64,000 bases of DNA from Zobellella endophytica (GCF_003012775.1 NZ_PXYG01000002.1:372001-436000); one strand, 5' to 3'; positions 1-10,169 are shown, counted from the stretch's first letter. The notes: generated by a model not told the origin, from the sequence alone. Numbers and translations are program-made.

Positions 1-992
1 AGCTGCTGCTCGGCGGTTTTCTTCATCAGCCGGCGCAGGCGCGACAACCCCACGTCGTGCTGGTAGAGGAATTCGTGGTCGCGGGCGTCGGGCGCCATCT
101 GCTCGAGGATGACACGGTCCTGCTCCAGCACGTCCCAGTGCAGCTGCTCCAGGTGGTTGCGGTAGAGGAAACGCCACACGTCGCGCTGCCAGCCGCTCAC
201 CTTTCGCGCCCGCCAGAAGAACACCCGGGTGTGGTGCTCGTCCACCGGGGTGGCCAGGCCGACGATCCAGAATTCGCCGCCCGGACCGAACTGCCGGCGG
301 TAGGGAATGGACAGGCGCAGCCAGAAGGCGCCGCTGCTGCCGAACTCGACCCAGTCGAAGTTGACCCCGGTCTGGCCGACTTTTTCGAAGATGAAACCGT
401 GCTCGGTGTTGCGGGCGCGCATGTCGGCGCTCCTGTCCCCTTCCGCCATGGAATGGGAGGTGCTGTGCAGGTAGCTGCCGTGCATGGGATCCATCACGTT
501 GTCGATGGCGTAGCGGTAGTTCACCGCCCAGTCCGCCTGGCACAGGAAGCTGCTCCACTCCCCGCTGTCGAGCTGCTCGGGCAGCACCAGATCGGCGGGC
601 TCGGCGTCCGGGTCCAGGCCGAACCAGAGGAAGATGGCGCCGTGCTTTTCGATCACCGGGTAGGAGCGCAGGCACTTGCTGCCGGTCATGGGGCAGGCGC
701 TCACCGCCGGCACGTCGGCGACCACGCCGTCACCCTTCACTTCCACCCCGTGGTACCAGCAGGCCACCCGGTCGCCCAGGTTCCAGCCCAGGGACAGCCG
801 CGCGCCCCGGTGCGGGCAGCGATCTTCCAGGGCCTTGACCTTGCCCTCGGTGTCGCGCCACAGCACGATATTTTCGCCCAGGCGGGTGATGCCGACCGGG
901 CTGTTGCCCACTTCCCAGCTGGCCACCACCGGATACCACAGATCCTTGAGGCCCAAATCCAGATGGCGTTCTACTGCAAGCTGTTGATTCAT
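1..992 (-). CDS. Rieske non-haem iron oxygenase, large subunit (3' end outside window)
   Basis: Aromatic ring-hydroxylating oxygenase alpha subunit; 330 codons are visible and the C-terminus runs off the left edge. The Rieske [2Fe-2S] ligands are seen as CPHRG (Cys59, His61) and CWYHG (Cys78, His81). A mononuclear iron motif of the D-x2-H-x4-H type is present as DPMHGSYLH. The start at 992 is chosen because AGGAGA lies 6 bases upstream. It is the third gene of an operon after a Rieske ferredoxin and a small HTH-like protein. It resembles the vanillate demethylase/phthalate dioxygenase type of single-component-alpha oxygenases rather than AntA. The substrate is unknown and no reductase is visible, so it may lie beyond the edge. 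Confidence 0.9.
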   Translation of the reverse strand, partial: MNQQLAVERHLDLGLKDLWYPVVASWEVGNSPVGITRLGENIVLWRDTEGKVKALEDRCPHRGARLSLGWNLGDRVACWYHGVEVKGDGVVADVPAVSACPMTGSKCLRSYPVIEKHGAIFLWFGLDPDAEPADLVLPEQLDSGEWSSFLCQADWAVNYRYAIDNVMDPMHGSYLHSTSHSMAEGDRSADMRARNTEHGFIFEKVGQTGVNFDWVEFGSSGAFWLRLSIPYRRQFGPGGEFWIVGLATPVDEHHTRVFFWRARKVSGWQRDVWRFLYRNHLEQLHWDVLEQDRVILEQMAPDARDHEFLYQHDVGLSRLRRLMKKTAEQQ

Positions 993-1024
993 CGTGTTCT
1001 CCTAGATTCCCCGTGGTGCGCCGC

Positions 1025-1324
1025 TCAGTAACCGAGGCGGGCCATTTCGTCCTGAAAATTGGCGAGGGTCCAGGCCTCGCCGGCTTCGTTGCGCAACCCG
1101 CGCCGGTTGAGGGCGGCCACCAGCGCGTCCAGCTCGACGATGCCCTCGGCGAAGGCGCTTTCCAGCTGGCTGACCAGCGCCTGCTCGTAGCGGGTGGGCT
1201 CGCGGTAGCGGTTCTGCCACACCAGGTTGCGGGTTTTGCCCGGGATCTGGATGTTGTTGAGGCCGGCCTCGGTGGCGGGCTCGTTCTTCAGCCAGGCGGC
1301 CAGTTTGGGATTGAAGTTGTCCAT
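1025..1324 (-). CDS. small recombinase-like helix-turn-helix protein
   Basis: A protein of about 99 residues. Its WQNRYREPTRYEQALVSQL segment and C-terminal ANFQDEMARLG segment resemble the small 'recombinase-like HTH domain' proteins that I recall beside Rieske oxygenase genes. No catalytic motif is visible. I prefer the start at 1324 because AAGGA sits 8 bases upstream. An alternative ATG at 1342 overlaps the ferredoxin stop codon as ATGA and adds six residues. Lying between ferredoxin and oxygenase in one operon suggests an accessory role in the oxygenase system, but DNA binding is untested. Confidence 0.65.
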   Translation of the reverse strand: MDNFNPKLAAWLKNEPATEAGLNNIQIPGKTRNLVWQNRYREPTRYEQALVSQLESAFAEGIVELDALVAALNRRGLRNEAGEAWTLANFQDEMARLGY

Positions 1325-1338
1325 GGTGCTGTTCCTTG

Positions 1339-1647
1339 TCATGCCATGTTCAGCAGTACGTCATCGCCGTCGACCCGTACCTCGTAGATGTGGAGATCAC
1401 GACAGCCGGGGCCACTTTGCAGCTTGCCGGTGGGGATATCGAAGATGGCCTCGTGCAGCGGGCACTCGACGGTGCGGCCTTCGATAAAGCCCTCGGTGAG
1501 CAGGGCATAGGCGTGGGGGCAGATGTCCTCGATGGCATGCAGGCGGCCTTCCACCCTGAACACGCCGATCTCCTTGTCGCCTACCTTGACGGCCAGCGGG
1601 CTCTCATCGGAGATGTCGCCCAGCTTGCAAATGGAAACCCAGTTCAT
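1339..1647 (-). CDS. Rieske-type [2Fe-2S] ferredoxin
   Basis: A 102-residue Rieske ferredoxin, likely the electron donor to the oxygenase two genes downstream. Cluster ligands are visible as CPHAY (Cys43, His45) and CPLHEAIF (Cys62, His65), the spacing expected of the NirD/BphF-type fold. It is cytosolic, with no signal peptide. An AGGAG lies upstream of the ATG. It is the first gene of a three-gene minus-strand operon, and its upstream region carries a sigma-70-like promoter and a palindrome, consistent with control by the neighbouring IclR gene. Confidence 0.93.
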   Translation of the reverse strand: MNWVSICKLGDISDESPLAVKVGDKEIGVFRVEGRLHAIEDICPHAYALLTEGFIEGRTVECPLHEAIFDIPTGKLQSGPGCRDLHIYEVRVDGDDVLLNMA

Positions 1648-1667
1648 GGCTTCGTCACTCCTTTGTG

Positions 1668-1733
1668 TTTTGTATATGAAACTATGATTTATCTACAAAA
1701 CAAAGATTAGATCCGTTTATTGACCCCTGTCAA
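1668..1733 (-). promoter_or_regulatory. probable promoter and operator of the Rieske operon
   Basis: Read on the minus strand, TTGACA (1733-1728) and TAATCT (1709-1704) are separated by 18 bases, a plausible sigma-70 promoter. The -35 lies in the palindrome TTGACaggGTCAA-like block at 1720-1733. An inverted repeat TTTTGTA/TACAAAA with a 19-base spacer (1668-1700) covers the expected start site, where a repressor such as the adjacent IclR protein could bind. This is motif reading only. Confidence 0.5.
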
Positions 1734-1814
1734 TGAAAGGCTTTTTTTTGCTCAAATTTATTGGGTCTATAAAGTTACATTTTTATTACAATTTGTTATT
1801 AGCACCGGGAGCCG

Positions 1815-1848
1815 GCCATAAAAAAACGCCATGCGGTCGCATGGCGTT
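1815..1848 (-). terminator. rho-independent terminator of the iclR-type gene
   Basis: An 11-bp GC-rich stem (AACGCCATGCG and its complement, 1825-1848) is followed on the minus strand by six T residues. It lies 38 bases past the stop of the IclR gene and has the classic form. Confidence 0.85.
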
Positions 1849-1886
1849 GGTGGGGAGTCACGGCGTCTTGATGGTGCCGTGCGGAC

Positions 1887-2675
1887 TCAGGGCTGGGCGT
1901 TGTTGAGGCTCAGGGTGCGGGACAATTCATGGGCGGCGGCGATCACCGCGTCCCGGATGCGGCCCTCGAATTCGGCCTGCGGAATGCCGCCCAGCGGGCA
2001 GCTCACCGACACCGAGGCGATCATGCTGTTGTCGCTCAGCCGGTAGATGGGCGCGGCGCAGGCGGCCATGGCCGGGTTGAAGTAGCCCCAGCTGACCAGG
2101 GCCGGCTGCCCGCGGATCTCATGGATGCGCGCCAGCAACGCCTCGATGCCGGTAGGTGTGCCCTCGGTGAAGGTTGCCCACTGGTGATCCCGGTACAGCT
2201 CGCGGATCTCGTCATCGGACAGGTCGGCCAGCAGTTGCTGGCCGGTAACGGTGGCGTGGGCCGGCCAGCGGGTGCCGACCCCCACCGTGCTGGTGAAGGG
2301 CCCCGTGGCCTGGACCCGATCCACGAACACGATATCGGTGCCCTGGCGGATCACCAGGTGGCAGGCGATGGTGGTTTGATCCCGCAGCCGCTGCAGTATG
2401 GGACGGGAAGGCTCCAGCAGATCCAGCCCCGAGAGGTAGGTGAAGCCCAGATCCAGCACCTTGGAGTTCAGCGCATAGCGCCGGGAATCGCTGGCCTTGT
2501 GCAGAAAACCGCAGTGCTCCAGGGTATAGGCGATACGAAAGGCGCTGGAACGGTTCACGCCCATGATCTCCGCCAGCTCCGAGACCGACAGATCCTTCTT
2601 TTCCTGACTGAATGCCTGCAATGCCACCAGCCCCCGCACCAGGCCGGGGACCATGTATCTGTCATCGGTTTCCAT
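1887..2675 (-). CDS. IclR-family transcriptional regulator
   Basis: A regulator of about 262 residues. The N-terminal winged helix-turn-helix reads LSVSELAEIMGVNRSSAFRIAYTLE up to about residue 60, and an IclR-type GAF-like effector domain follows with the typical VGTRWPAHATVTGQQLLA segment. The start METDD at 2675 is preferred because AGAGGA precedes it by 5 bases; an upstream in-frame ATG at 2726 lacks a ribosome site. It lies between the isomerase gene and the Rieske operon, all on the minus strand, and ends at a strong terminator. It probably controls one or both neighbours. Confidence 0.88.
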   Translation of the reverse strand: METDDRYMVPGLVRGLVALQAFSQEKKDLSVSELAEIMGVNRSSAFRIAYTLEHCGFLHKASDSRRYALNSKVLDLGFTYLSGLDLLEPSRPILQRLRDQTTIACHLVIRQGTDIVFVDRVQATGPFTSTVGVGTRWPAHATVTGQQLLADLSDDEIRELYRDHQWATFTEGTPTGIEALLARIHEIRGQPALVSWGYFNPAMAACAAPIYRLSDNSMIASVSVSCPLGGIPQAEFEGRIRDAVIAAAHELSRTLSLNNAQP

Positions 2676-2773
2676 ATGTTCCTCTGTGCCCGACATTGTT
2701 GCGTAGCAAAGGCAAAATTTGAGCATGGCCTTACCGCTTCGTCAAACGCTTCCGTCCCGGCGGAGCCCTCCAC

Positions 2774-2795
2774 GAAAAGCGCCCCCGAAGGGGCG
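2774..2795 (-). terminator. possible terminator downstream of the isomerase gene
   Basis: A 6-bp stem CGCCCC/GGGGCG with a four-base loop (2780-2795) is followed on the minus strand by CTTTTC. The stem is stable but the T run is short, so it may be weak or part of a leader for the IclR gene. Confidence 0.5.
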
Positions 2796-2866
2796 ATGCA
2801 AAGGCAAGCTACAGATTTTGTATGGTTATGATTGGTGTTATCAGAGTTGTGCCCGTTTTCCGCGCC

Positions 2867-3730
2867 TCAGAGCCGCAGGCCCTCGCGGATCGACTTCAGG
2901 GTCAGTTCGTTGGACCACTCGGGCCGGTCGGGATAGGCGAACACCGCGTTGGTGACGATGCCGTCGAACTTGATCTCCCTGAGCTTGCGGTACAGGGCGT
3001 CGAAGTCCACCTCGCCCTCGCCCGGGTTGAGGTGCTGGTGAATGGTCACGTCCGCATCCGGCGGGTTGATGATGTAGCGCAGCCCGAAGCCGGCCTTGTG
3101 GTTGAAGGTGTCGGCGATCAGCACATGGGCCAGCAAATCGCCCGCTTCCTCGATATGCTTGACCACATCGCCGATGCCGTCGTCGTAGTAAAAGGCATGG
3201 GGCACCGAATAGACCAGTTTGATCCAGTCCTTGTCCAGGGCGCGGATCATGCGCACCGCCTCGATGTTTTGCTCGATAAAGTCATGAGGGTGGGATTGCA
3301 TGTTGAGTTTGATGCTCTCGCGTTCGAACAGCGGCATCAGCTCTTCCATCGAGCGGACGAAGGCGTCCTCGCTGGCCTGGGGCCGGCGCTTGTTGCCGCT
3401 GAACTCGGAGTTCATCAGATCCACCCCCAGCTCGGCGGTGATCTCGATGCAGCGCTTCCAATTGCGCACCGCGGCCTGGCGCTCTTCTTCCACCGGGGAG
3501 GCCCACTGCTGCACCGGCAGCACCGAAGAGATCCTGACGCCGGCGTCGGCGCAATACTTTTTCAGACTCTTGATCAGTTGCCGGTCGACCTTGGGATATT
3601 CGTAGAACCAGATGAAATCCTTGCGCGGAGACAGCTCCACCCATTCGTATCCCAGCCGGGCCACGGTGTCGATGGTCTCCTTCAGGCCGGTGTTGTCACG
3701 ATAGTGCGACGGATCGTATACCAAACGCAT
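2867..3730 (-). CDS. sugar phosphate isomerase/epimerase-type TIM-barrel protein
   Basis: A 287-residue member of the xylose-isomerase-like TIM-barrel family (AP endonuclease 2 fold). It shows the N-terminal LGYEWVELS strand, acidic and histidine metal-ligand candidates such as the Glu in NSEFSGNKR and the His in NMQSHPHD, and the C-terminal [14 protein letters not shown] segment that family members share. The start MRLVYD at 3730 has AGGGAG upstream; the longer frame to 3796 has none. Such proteins act on sugars, keto-acids or inositols. The substrate cannot be named here. Nearby IclR and Rieske genes suggest small-molecule catabolism. Confidence 0.82.
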   Translation of the reverse strand: MRLVYDPSHYRDNTGLKETIDTVARLGYEWVELSPRKDFIWFYEYPKVDRQLIKSLKKYCADAGVRISSVLPVQQWASPVEEERQAAVRNWKRCIEITAELGVDLMNSEFSGNKRRPQASEDAFVRSMEELMPLFERESIKLNMQSHPHDFIEQNIEAVRMIRALDKDWIKLVYSVPHAFYYDDGIGDVVKHIEEAGDLLAHVLIADTFNHKAGFGLRYIINPPDADVTIHQHLNPGEGEVDFDALYRKLREIKFDGIVTNAVFAYPDRPEWSNELTLKSIREGLRL

Positions 3731-3993
3731 AACTCTACTCCCTTGACTCAGCAGTCCAAACCGTATCAGCGCCGGCGGCAGAACCGGCTCCTTCATCGTT
3801 TATACTACCGGTTGCACACGACCGACTCGTTGCACCGGAACACTACACAATTGAAACAAATATTCCATAAACTTGCCAGTGTCGAAATATTAATTCCACT
3901 AAAAGTTCTCAAAATGTGACCCACTCCAAATTTCGCCTTCAGGGCCCGCGGCACTCGTGCTATAAGTGGGATCCCCTTTAATCGGGAGTGCCC

Positions 3994-4188
3994 ATGAAAA
4001 CCATAAGAATAAGAAAAGGCGTGGTGACCTGCACGCTGCTGGCGGCCCTCTGGCTGCCGCTGCTCGCCACCGCCGCCAGTATCGATAAGCATGCCGACAA
4101 GCCGGCCTGGATGGACTGGGGCTTTTTCGGCAACACCGTCATCTCCGCCGTCCTGACCCGCTGGAGCAGCAACAGAGACGACGAATAA
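3994..4188 (+). CDS. small exported protein of unknown function
   Basis: A 64-residue protein starting at an ATG with GGGAG 5 bases upstream. The N-terminus has several basic residues (KTIRIRKG), then a hydrophobic run and an Ala-rich cleavage region (LLATAAS), so it looks exported. The mature part is about 35 residues, with WMDWGFFG and a charged tail. It stands alone, divergent from the isomerase gene. I do not recognise a family. It could be a small periplasmic or membrane-tethered peptide. Confidence 0.5.
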   Translation: MKTIRIRKGVVTCTLLAALWLPLLATAASIDKHADKPAWMDWGFFGNTVISAVLTRWSSNRDDE

Positions 4189-4409
4189 CCCGGCCGCAGG
4201 GACGCGAGCCCTCCTCCACGACGATAGCCCTTCCTCTTTTTCCTGTTCGACTCATCACCGGTGCCGCCCCATTTCTGTGACTCTTGCCGCAGTTGAGTCA
4301 ATTCATAATTAACAATTATGTAAACAAAATGTATGTTGTGTTGTGACTGAATTGTTTACACAAAAACAAGCCACAACCACCATCGCAGGATCCCACCAAG
4401 GAGAACATC

Positions 4410-5465
4410 ATGCACAAGCTTGGAAGCACCGCACTGCTCGCCGCCGGCCTGGCCCTGGCTCCCCTGACCCAGGCGCTGGCCCAGGACCGGCCGGATATCG
4501 CCGTGCTGATCCCCGGCAAGCACGACGACAACGGCTTTATGCAGGCCGCCTACCGGGGCTATGAAAAGATCAAGGCAGAGCTGGATGTCAACGCCAGTTA
4601 TGTATCCAATATTTCCGCCACTTCCGATCCGGCCCTGCTTACCGAGGCCATGCGCAAGCTGGCACAGGAAGGCCCCGATCTCATCATCGCCCATGGCGGC
4701 CAGTGCAACGGCCCGGCGGAGATAGTGAGCAAGGAATTCCCCGACATCAGGTTCGTGGTGATCCAGGGCCATGTGCAGGGACCCAACCTCTCGAGCTATG
4801 TGGTGCGCCAGGAAGACTCGGCCTGGCTGGCCGGCGCCCTGGCCGGGCTGACCACCCAATCCGACGTGGTCGGCCATATCTCCGGTGCCTGGCCCAAGCC
4901 CGGCCTGATCGGCCGCGCCGCCTTTTATGACGGGGTCAAACACGTCAATCCCGACGCCAGGTTCCTGACCTGGTTTACCGGCGATCTGGACAATACCGAC
5001 ATCAACGCCCAGGCCGCCGCCGCCGAAATCGCCGCGGGCGCCGATGTGATCTACACCATGCTCAACGCCGGCCGCCAGGGGGTGATCGACGAGATCAAAT
5101 CCCATGGCGGCAAGGTGCGCCATATCGGCAACGTGTCCGACTGGACCCAGGTGGACGCCAGCTTCGTCGGCTCGGCGGTGGCCGACGCCAGCGTGGCTAT
5201 CCTCAGCGCCGCCCGCGACTTTACCACCGGCGACTGGCAGCCCGACCAGATCACCGAGATCGGCCTGGGCCAGGGCGAGGTGGTCAAGCTGACCCTGGCG
5301 GAGGACGTCTCGCCCGAGATAAGACAGCAGCTGGACCAGCTGGCGGCCAAGCTGATCAGCGGCGAAATCCGCATCAATACCACTTACGAGGGCTCCGAGT
5401 TCAACCCGGCCACCGGAGAATTCGTGGATCAGTCCTACAAGGAAGAACTGAAGGCCAAGTCCTGA
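4410..5465 (+). CDS. BMP-family periplasmic substrate-binding protein
   Basis: A 351-residue BMP/PnrA-like binding protein of the basic membrane lipoprotein family, which binds nucleosides or related ligands for ABC importers. A signal peptide is visible (MHKLGSTALLAAGLALAPL, cleavage near ALA-QD). There is no lipobox cysteine, so it is soluble in the periplasm. Family features include the opening strand IAVLIPGKHDDNGFMQAAY and the GHISGAWPKPGLIGRAAFYDGV segment. AAGGAG precedes the ATG. No ABC permease or ATPase gene adjoins it, so its transport partner must be elsewhere or be shared. Its ligand is unknown. Confidence 0.87.
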   Translation: MHKLGSTALLAAGLALAPLTQALAQDRPDIAVLIPGKHDDNGFMQAAYRGYEKIKAELDVNASYVSNISATSDPALLTEAMRKLAQEGPDLIIAHGGQCNGPAEIVSKEFPDIRFVVIQGHVQGPNLSSYVVRQEDSAWLAGALAGLTTQSDVVGHISGAWPKPGLIGRAAFYDGVKHVNPDARFLTWFTGDLDNTDINAQAAAAEIAAGADVIYTMLNAGRQGVIDEIKSHGGKVRHIGNVSDWTQVDASFVGSAVADASVAILSAARDFTTGDWQPDQITEIGLGQGEVVKLTLAEDVSPEIRQQLDQLAAKLISGEIRINTTYEGSEFNPATGEFVDQSYKEELKAKS

Positions 5466-5486
5466 TATTCAATACCCTTCAGTAAA

Positions 5487-5570
5487 TGAGCGCCTGCGGC
5501 GCTCATGCGGGCGAGCCGCCCGCGCTCCATAAGGGACATTGCTCAAATGGAGCGCAGGCGGCCCGCCTGC
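5487..5570. repeat. cluster of three GC-rich palindromes
   Basis: Three perfect hairpins occur in this gene-free stretch (5466-5794): TGAGCGC/GCGCTCA (5487-5505), GCGGGCG/CGCCCGC (5507-5523) and GCAGGCGG/CCGCCTGC (5554-5570). The last is repeated exactly at 27955-27971, so this is a dispersed REP-like element. The rest of the stretch up to the ettA gene shows no gene I can support. Confidence 0.7.
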
Positions 5571-5794
5571 ACATTGGCGCGACGCGGCAACCCTGCCGCG
5601 GCTTCGTGAAACTCCGGCGCTGCCTGCTACCGATCGTCGGGCAACCAGGATCTTCACTTTTCCCCCCTCTTGGCACTGGCATTCCCCGCCAAGCCAAGTA
5701 CCATATATCGCCATAGCTGTTCGGTTGGCCGCAGGCTGCAGCGCAGCTCGCCAATACGGCCTATTAACTTACTGATTTATCAGGACAAATAGAA

Positions 5795-7462
<1,668 letters not shown>

Positions 7463-7485
7463 CACCGTCGATACCGCTTGTATTC

Positions 7486-7511
7486 AAAGCCCGCATCACG
7501 CGGGCTTTTTT
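7486..7511 (+). terminator. rho-independent terminator of ettA
   Basis: The stem AGCCCGC/GCGGGCT (7488-7506) has a five-base loop and runs into TTTTTT, 24 bases after the ettA stop. Confidence 0.92.
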
Positions 7512-7554
7512 ATGGCCGGGAATAAATCAAATCCGTTATTCCGGCCTCCACTCC

Positions 7555-7656
7555 GTCATTCCCGCGAAGGCGGGAATCCAGAGCCCACAACTCGGCACTC
7601 ATATATTCTCTCCATTCCCACACCTCACCACCGCCATTCCCGTGAAGGCGGAAATC
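7555..7656. repeat. two REP-like palindromic repeats
   Basis: The motif ATTCCCGCgaagGCGGGAAT (7558-7577, within GTCATTCCC...ATCCAG) is a widespread proteobacterial intergenic repeat. A degenerate copy follows at about 7636-7656. Inverted or variant copies are at 9391-9418 and 42993-43020. They may act as transcription attenuators or be scars of mobile elements. Confidence 0.8.
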
Positions 7657-7756
7657 CATACATCCCCGCACAGATAAACGCGATGCCCAAGCGGGCTACT
7701 TCCCTGCCGGGCTACACTGAAGTCTGCTTACCGGGTGATATCGAAAGGAAAACACT

Positions 7757-8113
7757 ATGAAACTCGCCTTGCCCTTGATGTGCGCCTGCATGGCACTAAC
7801 GCTGGCAACCGCCGGTTACAGCGCCACCCAGCAGGATATGAATCAAGCAGCCGGCCGGCAATACGAACAAGCCGACCAGGCCCTGAACCAGGCCTATGTC
7901 CGCCTGATGGCCAGGCTGGATGCTCCCCGCCAGGAAAAACTCAAGCTCGCCCAGCGGGCCTGGCTCAGGTTTCGCGATGCCCAGGCCGAGTTGGTCTCCT
8001 CAGCCTGGGAAGGCGGCTCTATCCGGCCGCTGATCCACGGTGAGGAGCTGATCCGGCTGACCGAGCACAGAACCGCCGAACTGCTCCGTCTTCTTGAGGA
8101 ACAAGGTGACTGA
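7757..8113 (+). CDS. LprI/DUF1311-family exported protein
   Basis: A 118-residue protein with a signal peptide (MKLALPLMCACMALTLATAGYS) and a helical mature part: tandem LNQAYVRLMARL and QRAWLRFRDAQAELVSSAW segments. This is the pattern of the LprI lysozyme-inhibitor-like N-terminal domain (DUF1311). It is predicted periplasmic, or a lipoprotein if the Cys near residue 10 were modified, which I doubt. AAGGAAA precedes the ATG. It stands between ettA and azlC without obvious operon ties. Confidence 0.8.
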   Translation: MKLALPLMCACMALTLATAGYSATQQDMNQAAGRQYEQADQALNQAYVRLMARLDAPRQEKLKLAQRAWLRFRDAQAELVSSAWEGGSIRPLIHGEELIRLTEHRTAELLRLLEEQGD

Positions 8114-8321
8114 GCAGGCCACCGCGGATCCTTCCAAGGAGGCACTTTCCCTTGCTCCGCTCCTGCCCGCGACCTCGCGGTATGTTCCACTGCCGGAAAC
8201 GGCGTCACTCGAAGACAACACCGCCTGCCCGCCCCGTCTTTACTACTTTCCGCCAGCTCGCTCCACCTTCGCCATGGTGCTATGCTGTCGCCCCTGACCA
8301 GAACAACAAGCGGGATACCCC

Positions 8322-9032
8322 ATGGACACCTACGCCGCCCTCGCCCGGCTGGACCGGCAGGACACCTGGCACGGCTTCAGGCAGCTGGTGCCGCTTTCCC
8401 TTTTCGTCGCCGTGTTCGGGCTGGCCTTCGGCCTGGCCGCCACCCAGGTGGGGCTGAACAATACCGATATCGTGCTGATGAGCGCCCTGGTGTTTGCCGG
8501 CGCCTCCCAGTTCGCCGCCCTCGATCTCTGGGGTACCCAGGTGCCGCTGGTGCCCCTGGTAATCACCACCTTCGCCATCAACGCCCGCCACCTGCTGATG
8601 GGCGCCACCCTCTACCCCTGGCTGCGCCACCTGCCGCCGGCCAGGCGCTACGGGGTGATGCTGTTCGCCTCCGACGCCAACTGGGCCATGGCCATGCAGG
8701 GCTTTCACCGGGGTGAGCGGGCGCTCGGCATTCTGTTCGGCGGTGGGCTCGCCATCTGGTCGTTCTGGATCCTAGGCACCTGGCTCGGGCTGCATTTCGG
8801 CAACGCCATCGAGGATCCGGTCGGCCTGGGGCTGGACATGGTGATGGGCTGTTTTCTGCTGGCCATGGTGGTGGGCGGGCGCAAGGATCTGCGCAACCTG
8901 GCCATCTGGACGGTGGCCGCGCTCTCGGCCATGCTGGCCTACTGGTATCTGCCCGCCAACAGCCACGTGGTGGTGGGCGCGCTGTCGGGCGGCGTGCTCG
9001 GCGCCCTGTGGATGGAGAAGGAAAGCACATGA
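8322..9032 (+). CDS. azlC: AzlC-type branched-chain amino acid exporter, large subunit
   Basis: A 236-residue integral inner-membrane protein of the AzlC family (LIV-E exporters). The signature FAGASQFAALDLWG lies in the first third and is followed by INARHLLMGATLYPWL. Multiple hydrophobic spans are visible. It works with the small AzlD subunit, whose gene overlaps its stop codon by four bases (ATGA). Together they export branched-chain amino acids or analogues. No regulator gene adjoins. Confidence 0.9.
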   Translation: MDTYAALARLDRQDTWHGFRQLVPLSLFVAVFGLAFGLAATQVGLNNTDIVLMSALVFAGASQFAALDLWGTQVPLVPLVITTFAINARHLLMGATLYPWLRHLPPARRYGVMLFASDANWAMAMQGFHRGERALGILFGGGLAIWSFWILGTWLGLHFGNAIEDPVGLGLDMVMGCFLLAMVVGGRKDLRNLAIWTVAALSAMLAYWYLPANSHVVVGALSGGVLGALWMEKEST

Positions 9033-9340
9033 ACCTGGACACAGCAGGCCTAGGGCCCTGGCTTATCATCGGCGTGATGGCGCTGGTCACCCTGGCCACC
9101 CGCTGGGGCGGCGTGTTGGTGATGTCCTTCGTGCCCATCAACCGCCGGGTGCAGCAGTTTATCGGCGCCATGTCCGGCTCGGTGCTGGTGGCCATCCTCA
9201 CTCCCCTGGCCCTCAACGGCGACACCGGCGCCCGCCTGGCGCTGCTGGCCACGGGGCTGACCATGCTGGTGCTGAAAAAGCCGCTGCCGGCCATCGCCGC
9301 CGGCATCCTGGTGGCGGCGCTGGCCAGGCAACTGGGATAA
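9029..9340 (+). CDS. azlD: AzlD-type branched-chain amino acid exporter, small subunit
   Basis: A 103-residue membrane protein with several hydrophobic spans, including WLIIGVMALVTLATRWGGVL and an IGAMSGSVLVAIL segment typical of AzlD. The ATG at 9029 overlaps the azlC stop and has GAGAAGGA upstream, which fixes this start over an upstream in-frame ATG. It is translationally coupled to azlC. The gene ends shortly before a REP-like hairpin that may close the transcript. Confidence 0.88.
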   Translation: MNLDTAGLGPWLIIGVMALVTLATRWGGVLVMSFVPINRRVQQFIGAMSGSVLVAILTPLALNGDTGARLALLATGLTMLVLKKPLPAIAAGILVAALARQLG

Positions 9341-9390
9341 CAGCGCCGTCATCTGTGCCTGCGCTTGCCGCGGGCCCGGTGTCGTTTTCC

Positions 9391-9418
9391 CTGGATTCCC
9401 GCCTTCGCGGGAATGGCG
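9391..9418. repeat. REP-like palindrome (inverted copy)
   Basis: ATTCCCGCcttcGCGGGAAT, the reverse-orientation copy of the repeat near 7558, lies between azlD and the convergent HAD gene. Partial echoes (GCGGGAATGACGAGGG) follow to about 9465. Confidence 0.8.
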
Positions 9419-9536
9419 GGGGTGGACGCGGGAATGACGAGGGTGGGCACGAAAATGGCGGGTGTGCATTGACGAGAATATCGGCAAATATCAGCGATTA
9501 ACAGGCTAATGGCACCGAAGCGGCGCCATCGTCTGG

Positions 9537-10169
9537 TTATACCGGCAAGCTGAGTCGGCCGTTGTGGTAGCTGACCTGGCGGTAGTCGGGGATATTGCCC
9601 AGCACCCGTTCGTGCTCGTGGCGGCTGCCGCCCACTATCACCACCCGGCAGCCGGCGGCCAGGGCCGAGGCAATGCCGGCCGGGGCATCCTCGAACACCA
9701 GGCAGTCCTGTGCCGCCAGCCCCAGCAGCCGGGCCGCCAGCAGGTAGGGCTCGGGATCCGGCTTGCCCCTGCTCACCTGCTCGGCGGTCACCCGGATCCG
9801 CGGCAGGGGCAGTTCGGTGATGTCGAGCTTGGGGATGGAAAGCGGCAGGCTGCCCGAGGTGCAGATGGCCCAGTAGTCATCCGGCAACGAGCACAGCAGC
9901 TCCCGGGCGCCGGGGATGGCGGTCACGCTGTCGTTCAGGCTCCTCTCCACCACTTCCAGCCAGGCGGCCTCGGCCGCCACATCCAGCTGCGGCGCCAGTC
10001 GGCGGATGGTCTCTTCGCTGCGCACCCCGTGGCAGATGGCCAGCACATCGCTCAGGGGAATGCCGTGCCGGTCGCACCAGCGGGCCCAGGCCTGCTCCAC
10101 CGCCCGGTGGGAGTCCACCAGGGTGCCGTCCAAATCGAAGATCAGGCCCTTGGCCGCCACTGTGTTCAT
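9537..10169 (-). CDS. HAD-superfamily sugar-phosphatase-like hydrolase
   Basis: A 210-residue HAD subfamily IA hydrolase. Motif I is DLDGTLVDS near residue 13, motif II is the CTSGS strand, motif III is the Lys in RGKPDPEPYL, and motif IV is the acidic VFEDAPAGI. The helical cap between motifs I and II fits small phosphatases of the YfbT/HxpA type, which act on hexose phosphates. AAGGAGAG lies upstream of the start. It is divergent from an AraC regulator, 120 bases away, which may control it. The physiological substrate is unknown. Confidence 0.88.
   Translation of the reverse strand: MNTVAAKGLIFDLDGTLVDSHRAVEQAWARWCDRHGIPLSDVLAICHGVRSEETIRRLAPQLDVAAEAAWLEVVERSLNDSVTAIPGARELLCSLPDDYWAICTSGSLPLSIPKLDITELPLPRIRVTAEQVSRGKPDPEPYLLAARLLGLAAQDCLVFEDAPAGIASALAAGCRVVIVGGSRHEHERVLGNIPDYRQVSYHNGRLSLPV

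Noticed and set aside
57-1031. Long plus-strand frame opposite the Rieske oxygenase
   Set aside because: GC-rich antisense shadow; composition is low-complexity His/Gln/Ala/Val/Gly and the minus strand encodes intact Rieske motifs.
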